64,000 nucleotides of DNA. It comes from Bacillota bacterium (lineage in GTDB: Bacteria > Bacillota > UBA4882 > UBA8346). The stretch spans positions 16,269 through 80,268 of the forward strand of contig JAEWZY010000015.1 of the NCBI GenBank assembly GCA_023394955.1, given 5' to 3'. The position numbers were made by a program, and so were the translations under genes. Positions 60,068 to 64,000 of this stretch are shown here, one piece after another. Under the pieces are notes generated by a model, which was not told the DNA's origin, made no database searches, and saw only the letters and a program-made list of their open reading frames with translations. The first letter of the stretch is position 1. Every line of letters begins with the position of its first letter.

Positions 60068-61335
60068 TTTGGACCTTCTTGTCGAAAACCTTGATAATGG
60101 CGGACCAATGGTTCTTCCATCTCGACCGATAGCTTAACGCCCTCCGCCGTGAATTCCTCATTTAGAACCCGGGCCTTACGGTGTATTAAATCAAGCTGAC
60201 CGGCTTCGGCAAAGGGAATAAATAAATGAACCATCTGAGTCGCTTTTCCCAATCTATTTTTAATCTCGTCCAATAAGTCTTCCTCTCCGGTCCCGGTTAA
60301 AGCCGATACAGGGATGGCCGACCATTCCTTACAAAGCCGGTTTAAAACCAGGCCGGACTCGATTAGATCGGATTTATTTAAAACGGTGATTACTTCTTTG
60401 TCCGGGATCTTCAGTTCCGTCAAAACCGCCCGGACTGCCTGGTATTCCTCCATGAGCTCCCGGCTGGCGCAGTCCATTACATGAATCAACATTGTCGAGC
60501 GGATGGTCTCTTCCAGGGTCGCTTTAAATGCTGCGACCAGCTGGGTAGGGAGGTCCCGGATAAATCCCACCGTATCCAGGAGAATAATCTCATCCCGGTC
60601 GGAAACTTGAATACAGCGCGAAACCGGATCCAATGTATCAAATAAACGGCCTTGAGAGGAAACTCCGGCGCCGGTCAGTCTGTTAAATAAAGTTGATTTA
60701 CCGGCATTAGTGTACCCCACCAACGCTACCGTTGGGACCCCTTGTTTCTCCCGGCGGCGCCGTTGGACACTCCGATGGGCCTCAATAAGCTTGAGATCCC
60801 TCCGAAGATCAGCAATCCGGCGCCGCACCCGGCGCCGGTCAATCTCCAACTTGCTCTCTCCCGGTCCTCTAGTCCCGATTCCACCACCCAGGCGCGACAA
60901 GTCCCGGCCCAATCCGCCACCCAGCCTTGGTAGCAAATGGCTAAGTTGCGCTAATTCAACTTGAAGTTTCCCTTCTTTAGTTTTGGCCCGTTGGGCAAAG
61001 ATATCCAAGATCAAATCGGTCCGGTCCACTACCTTAGCCCCGGTTAGATCCTCCAAGTTTCTTACTTGGACCGGCGAAAGCCCTTGTAATGAAATTAATA
61101 ACTTCGCCATGGTCTCCCTGACTGAATCCTTCAATTCCCCGGCTTTTCCGGAACCTAGAAAAAACGCGGGATCGGGATTTGAACGGATTTGGATTACTTG
61201 GGCCACCGGTATCGCTCCGGCAGCCTTAGCAAGATCTATAAATTCGCTCCAAACCGATTCAAAATCAGAGCCGCTATATTGAAATCCATTAATTCCAAAA
61301 AGAACCGCCCGTTCTGTTACTACATTTCCGTCCAT
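60061..61335 (-). CDS. hflX: Ribosome-associated GTPase HflX
   Basis: A 424-residue GTPase. The N-terminal HflX domain (ELKDSVRETMAKLLI, LSPVQVRNLEDLTGAKVVDR, and the Gly-rich LPRLGGGLGRDLSRLGGGIG) precedes a basic coiled coil (DRRRVRRRIADLRRDLK). The G domain has G1 GYTNAGKSTLFNRLTG, G3 DTVGFIRDLP and G4 NKSD. HflX splits stalled ribosomes. ATG follows AAGGGATTAG and lies 12 bases after coaX. Confidence 0.95.
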   Translation of the reverse strand: MDGNVVTERAVLFGINGFQYSGSDFESVWSEFIDLAKAAGAIPVAQVIQIRSNPDPAFFLGSGKAGELKDSVRETMAKLLISLQGLSPVQVRNLEDLTGAKVVDRTDLILDIFAQRAKTKEGKLQVELAQLSHLLPRLGGGLGRDLSRLGGGIGTRGPGESKLEIDRRRVRRRIADLRRDLKLIEAHRSVQRRRREKQGVPTVALVGYTNAGKSTLFNRLTGAGVSSQGRLFDTLDPVSRCIQVSDRDEIILLDTVGFIRDLPTQLVAAFKATLEETIRSTMLIHVMDCASRELMEEYQAVRAVLTELKIPDKEVITVLNKSDLIESGLVLNRLCKEWSAIPVSALTGTGEEDLLDEIKNRLGKATQMVHLFIPFAEAGQLDLIHRKARVLNEEFTAEGVKLSVEMEEPLVRHYQGFRQEGPKC

Positions 61336-61347
61336 CTAATCCCTTTT

Positions 61348-62112
61348 TCAACTGTTTAATTCATTGATAAAACGCAGCCCGTGCAAGGTTAAATGTGGTT
61401 CAGTTATATCTATCAGCTCCGTGTTGTCACCGATTAATCCGGCAAAATCTCCGGTGGCGACCACCTGAGGGTTACAATCCATCTCACCCTTCATTCGGGA
61501 AATTATACCCTCGACCAAACCTAGATATCCGTAAAACAAACCCGCCTGCATGGCGTGGACCGTATTTTTACCAATAATGCTCTTCGGCTTTTCAATTTCA
61601 ATCTTGGGTAATTTGGCTGTTCTATGAAACAAAGCTTCACTGGAAATGCTCAAACCCGGCGCGAGCGCTCCACCTTGATATTCGCCGTTTGGCGCTATGG
61701 CGCAAAAAGTCGTCGCGGTCCCAAAGTCAACCACGATTAGGGGCGGCCTATAAAGTTTTATGGCGGCGACCGCGTTCACAACCCGATCAGCCCCAACTTC
61801 CCTCGGGTTTTCATACTTGAAAGCCAGGCCGGTTTTGATCCCCGGGCCCACTATTAAGGGGTTAACCGAAAAGCACTTGACCGCCACGCCTTCAAATAAT
61901 CCGGTAACAGGAGGCACCACGCTTGAGATCACCCCCGCCTTTACCTGACTAATCTCCAAATTGTTATGCTGAAAAAGGCTTTTGAGTAAGATACCGTATT
62001 CATCGATGGTTTTTAGGCGGTCAGTAGCTAATCTCCAATCGGCTAATAGCCTGGCCCCTAAAAAAACCCCGATCACGGTTTGAGTGTTGCCAATATCGAA
62101 AACTAAAAGCAT
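61348..62112 (-). CDS. coaX: Type III pantothenate kinase
   Basis: A 254-residue kinase catalysing the first step of coenzyme A synthesis. The ASKHA motifs are LLVFDIGNTQTVIGVFLG (phosphate 1), GADRVVNAVAAI, and VVDFGTATTFCAI (phosphate 2), with GALAPGLSISSEALFHRTA following. The ATG at 62112 lies behind GGAGTGAGCGTA. The frame continues to 62196, but that point is upstream of the predicted transcription start (about 62191), so it cannot be the start. First gene of coaX-hflX-dusB. Confidence 0.95.
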   Translation of the reverse strand: MLLVFDIGNTQTVIGVFLGARLLADWRLATDRLKTIDEYGILLKSLFQHNNLEISQVKAGVISSVVPPVTGLFEGVAVKCFSVNPLIVGPGIKTGLAFKYENPREVGADRVVNAVAAIKLYRPPLIVVDFGTATTFCAIAPNGEYQGGALAPGLSISSEALFHRTAKLPKIEIEKPKSIIGKNTVHAMQAGLFYGYLGLVEGIISRMKGEMDCNPQVVATGDFAGLIGDNTELIDITEPHLTLHGLRFINELNS

Positions 62113-62465
62113 TACGCTCACTCCATTTTCAGCCTGTCGCTCCCTGTCAACCGAAGCAAAAAATCGGGTAAATATACTTTTGCGCAAAACTATCATAATT
62201 ATAACACAGGGGTAACTTTAGGACAATAAAGCCGTTTTGTGGTGGATTGTTCACCTAATTATCTTCATTTACATTAAGTAGAATTTTGACACAATATATA
62301 GTACCTAACCCGGATTAGTCTGTCAATATATTGGTCGAAATGTTAAATTAGAAATTATTAAACCCGCCTACCTTTACAAAAAGGAATGTATCAATCGGAA
62401 TTGAATATTTTGATCAGGAACAACCTTTCATCTTGTTCAAATTTCTATAAAAGGAGCAGCTGTCA
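62113..62465. other. Intergenic region between divergent coaX and the secreted unknown
   Basis: These 353 bases contain the coaX promoter and leader and the ribosome binding site AAAAGGAGCAGC of the gene at 62466. TTGACA at about 62288 has no fitting -10 box at 17 bases. Nothing else was found. Confidence 0.6.
62198..62226 (-). promoter_or_regulatory. Strong promoter of the coaX-hflX-dusB operon
   Basis: On the minus strand TTGTCC (62226-62221), a 17-base spacer and TATAAT (62203-62198). Transcription should begin near 62191, which fixes the coaX start at 62112. Confidence 0.85.
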
Positions 62466-63101
62466 ATGAAACATTACTTATGGGCTATGTTAGCCTTTTC
62501 GGTTTTCATTTCGATAATCCCGGCAACCATAGCCGAAACCGTCGAAGATTTTCATCCGGTCCAAACCGGGATGCGGGTGACCTTTATGTATGTCTTGGGA
62601 CGGCAAATCGAACAAAAAGATAAGTTATGGCACTTAACGGTAGTCAAAAATTCTTTCCCGGAATCATTGACTTATACCTGGACCCGGCCCCAGGATGAAG
62701 GGGAAGAATCCACCGGGACTAGAATTTTAACGGATCTTAAATATAGCCGTGATTTTAATCCTTGGTATAAGAATGATGAGTCCAAGGCGACTAATGACAC
62801 AGCCCCTTGGCTCTCACAAGAAGTGTTAAAGGAGTTACGGGAGAAAGGTGTGGCCCGGAATTTCCGGGAAGGCGGCGCCGGCGCTATCAATTGGGCTGCC
62901 ACTTCCCTTAAGGTAAGGGAACGGGTCATTTTTCCATTGCTAATCAATGGCAAACCCGAAGCGGTCCATGGTTTAAAACTCAACAAAGGCCTGATAATCT
63001 GGAATAACTTGAACAATCCTTTGATTCTTGAATATAAGCCTCTGGGCATCCCGCTAGTCACCGGCCTCACCGGCTGGAAGGTAACAGAGATCAAATATTG
63101 A
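62466..63101 (+). CDS. Exported protein of unknown function (211 aa)
   Basis: A signal peptide (MKHYLWAMLAFSVFISIIPA, cleaved near TIAE) precedes a mature domain of about 188 residues. It contains GMRVTFMYVLGRQIEQKDKL, SLTYTWTRPQDEGEESTG, GAGAINWAATSLKVRERVIF and a C-terminal LGIPLVTGLTGWKVTEIKY. There are no Cys and no membrane segment in the mature part. The pattern looks all-beta. I do not recognise the family. ATG follows AAAAGGAGCAGCTGTCA. It is convergent with the ywmB-like gene, 15 bases apart end to end. Confidence 0.75.
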   Translation: MKHYLWAMLAFSVFISIIPATIAETVEDFHPVQTGMRVTFMYVLGRQIEQKDKLWHLTVVKNSFPESLTYTWTRPQDEGEESTGTRILTDLKYSRDFNPWYKNDESKATNDTAPWLSQEVLKELREKGVARNFREGGAGAINWAATSLKVRERVIFPLLINGKPEAVHGLKLNKGLIIWNNLNNPLILEYKPLGIPLVTGLTGWKVTEIKY

Positions 63102-63116
63102 CCGGGATTAACTGCA

Positions 63117-63875
63117 TCACACTCCCCCGGTAGCCCTGGGGGCCGCCAAAATAATTTGAGTAATGTTTCTAACCCGGTCATATCTGGTATCGAATTCAAC
63201 ATTGATCCGGCGGGTGTCGATTTCAACCGAATCCCTAATTAAGTTAGTAAAGCCTATTTGATTGCTATTGCCATCTTCAAAAGCTGAATCAACCAATTCG
63301 GCGTTTATTTTTCGGAAAGCCCGTCCGGATAACTCCCTGACCAAGGCCGGTGGAATCCTTCCGGATCGTTCACCGATAAATACTACGTTAAAGTCGAGAT
63401 CGCTGCCGAGACTGATTATTTTTTCTCTTAGATTCTGGATGTACTGACGTAAATTTTTCATCGCCCCGGGATGGATCGTGTAGATTCCCAGTTGGGTTTC
63501 GGAAATTTCACCGGTCCTGATTGACTGGATACTGATACTGACATTTGTCCCATTTGGCTGGGTCCCTTCAAATGAAACATAACCGAAATTTTCTTCCTCT
63601 CCGGTGAATATTTTGGTTTTTAGCTTGAGGTCCAATTTTTTTTGAAGCTCCGCGGCAAACTGTTTCAGTTCATAAAGGCTTAGTCTCTGATCATTTATCT
63701 TCAGCCAGGATTCGGTGTTAACTTCACTTAACGGAATCCCTGTCGCTTTCCACGCTGTTTCCAACGGATATTCATATAACCTTTCACCGATAGTCACATC
63801 AACAAATTTTGTTGAGAAAATCAATAAAAATCCGGCTGATATCAGCATTTTGAGTATAAAATTTCTAATCATCAA
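63117..63875 (-). CDS. YwmB-family exported protein
   Basis: A 252-residue protein with an N-terminal membrane anchor or signal (ILKMLISAGFLLIFSTKF). The body (GIPLSEVNTESWLKINDQRL, LKTKIFTGEEENFGYVSFEG, DLDFNVVFIGERSGRIPPAL, and AELVDSAFEDGNSNQIGFTN) follows the YwmB/TATA-box-binding-like family that Bacillota often carry near cell-wall genes. Function is unknown. The start follows a good ribosome binding site (AGGAGGGGAC upstream of 63875). Confidence 0.8.
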   Translation of the reverse strand: MMIRNFILKMLISAGFLLIFSTKFVDVTIGERLYEYPLETAWKATGIPLSEVNTESWLKINDQRLSLYELKQFAAELQKKLDLKLKTKIFTGEEENFGYVSFEGTQPNGTNVSISIQSIRTGEISETQLGIYTIHPGAMKNLRQYIQNLREKIISLGSDLDFNVVFIGERSGRIPPALVRELSGRAFRKINAELVDSAFEDGNSNQIGFTNLIRDSVEIDTRRINVEFDTRYDRVRNITQIILAAPRATGGV

Positions 63876-63894
63876 AGTCCCCTCCTAATTGGTG

Positions 63895-63914
63895 AAAAAA
63901 GCCTAAAACAGGCT
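63895..63914 (-). terminator. Terminator of the gene entering at the right edge
   Basis: On the minus strand AGCCTG-TTTT-AGGCT with a T-run (63895-63900) follows; it touches the stop codon at 63913-63915. Confidence 0.75.
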
Positions 63915-63999
63915 AATCTCCGCCAACAACTTCAAAATCAGTATGGGGACTTTTGAAATGAAATATACGGTGATGTTTGTTGTGATACTTATAAATCCT
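63913..63999 (-). CDS. C-terminal tail of an unknown gene cut by the window edge
   Basis: An open frame enters from the right edge and ends RIFHFKSPHTDFEVVGGD at a TAG (63915-63913). The stop lies directly at a terminator hairpin, which supports it as a real gene end. Only 28 codons are visible, so the product cannot be named. Confidence 0.5.
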   Translation of the reverse strand, partial: RIYKYHNKHHRIFHFKSPHTDFEVVGGD

Positions 64000-64000
64000 A

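Noticed and set aside
62113..62196. N-terminal extension of coaX
   Set aside because: The extension begins at or before the predicted transcription start, and type III pantothenate kinases begin at the LLVFDIGNT segment.
1..64000. tRNA, rRNA, CRISPR arrays, transposases and phage genes
   Set aside because: I found no cloverleaf-like T-loop sequences, no rRNA segments, no regularly spaced repeats with unique spacers and no transposase or integrase motifs in the coding frames.

Overview
The window looks like a chromosomal segment of an anaerobic, spore-lineage Bacillota (Firmicutes). The evidence is a SpoVB-type flippase, a YwmB-family protein, type III pantothenate kinase (CoaX), a Bacillota-style pst/pho operon, a c-di-AMP (ydaO-type) riboswitch, adenine deaminase and a group-B-like [FeFe] hydrogenase. 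An OmpA-type peptidoglycan-binding domain and two class A PBPs would fit a diderm or unusual Bacillota envelope, but that is inference. I saw no rRNA, tRNA, CRISPR array, transposase or phage module.

Region by region. 1-2.75 kb: a truncated substrate-binding protein, an ogt/MGMT gene, a DUF1848 gene and a possible gene fragment. 2.7-12.4 kb: a minus-strand glucuronide-use operon (sugar-binding protein, two permeases, DUF2264, GH2 beta-glucuronidase, GH88 unsaturated glucuronyl hydrolase) next to a NarL-type two-component system. 12.6-23.9 kb: an RsuA-family pseudouridine synthase, two class A PBPs, an SsuABC-like transporter, a SpoVB-like flippase, a lipid kinase and an M23 peptidase. 24.2-27.0 kb: a c-di-AMP riboswitch ahead of a TIG-repeat/OmpA protein, then an EFR1-type flavodoxin-ferredoxin gene without a canonical start codon.

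27.3-41.7 kb is a phosphate-response island. A minus-strand operon pstC-pstA-pstB-phoU-phoP-phoR is preceded by four direct repeats with an 11-bp period. A chemotaxis receptor and a tiny zinc-ribbon gene follow. On the plus strand lie a PAP2 phosphatase, a PlsC-like acyltransferase, a GNAT/LuxI-fold N-acyltransferase, alkaline phosphatase phoA, a YibE/F protein and pstS. The same type of 11-bp array stands before the PAP2 operon and, more weakly, before phoA. I read the PAP2-PlsC-GNAT trio as a possible phosphate-starvation lipid-remodelling operon; this is the most interesting hypothesis here.

41.7-51.1 kb: a secreted Cys-rich miniprotein; a nucleoside-type ABC importer with a DUF3798 binding protein; adenine deaminase behind a structured leader; and a MarR regulator with a clear promoter and palindromic operator, co-oriented with fabF. 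51.2-64 kb: a PilZ protein, a [2Fe-2S] thioredoxin-like ferredoxin with [FeFe] hydrogenase, an apparently catalytically dead rhomboid-like protein with a zinc ribbon, lysS, greA, an unknown gene, a quinate-dehydrogenase-annotated family gene, dusB, hflX, coaX (strong promoter), a secreted unknown protein, ywmB and the tail of one more gene. Three different imperfect inverted-repeat elements (24.0, 54.5 and 58.0 kb) sit in intergenic DNA. Many start codons were moved inward where a Shine-Dalgarno sequence, promoter or neighbouring gene decided it.
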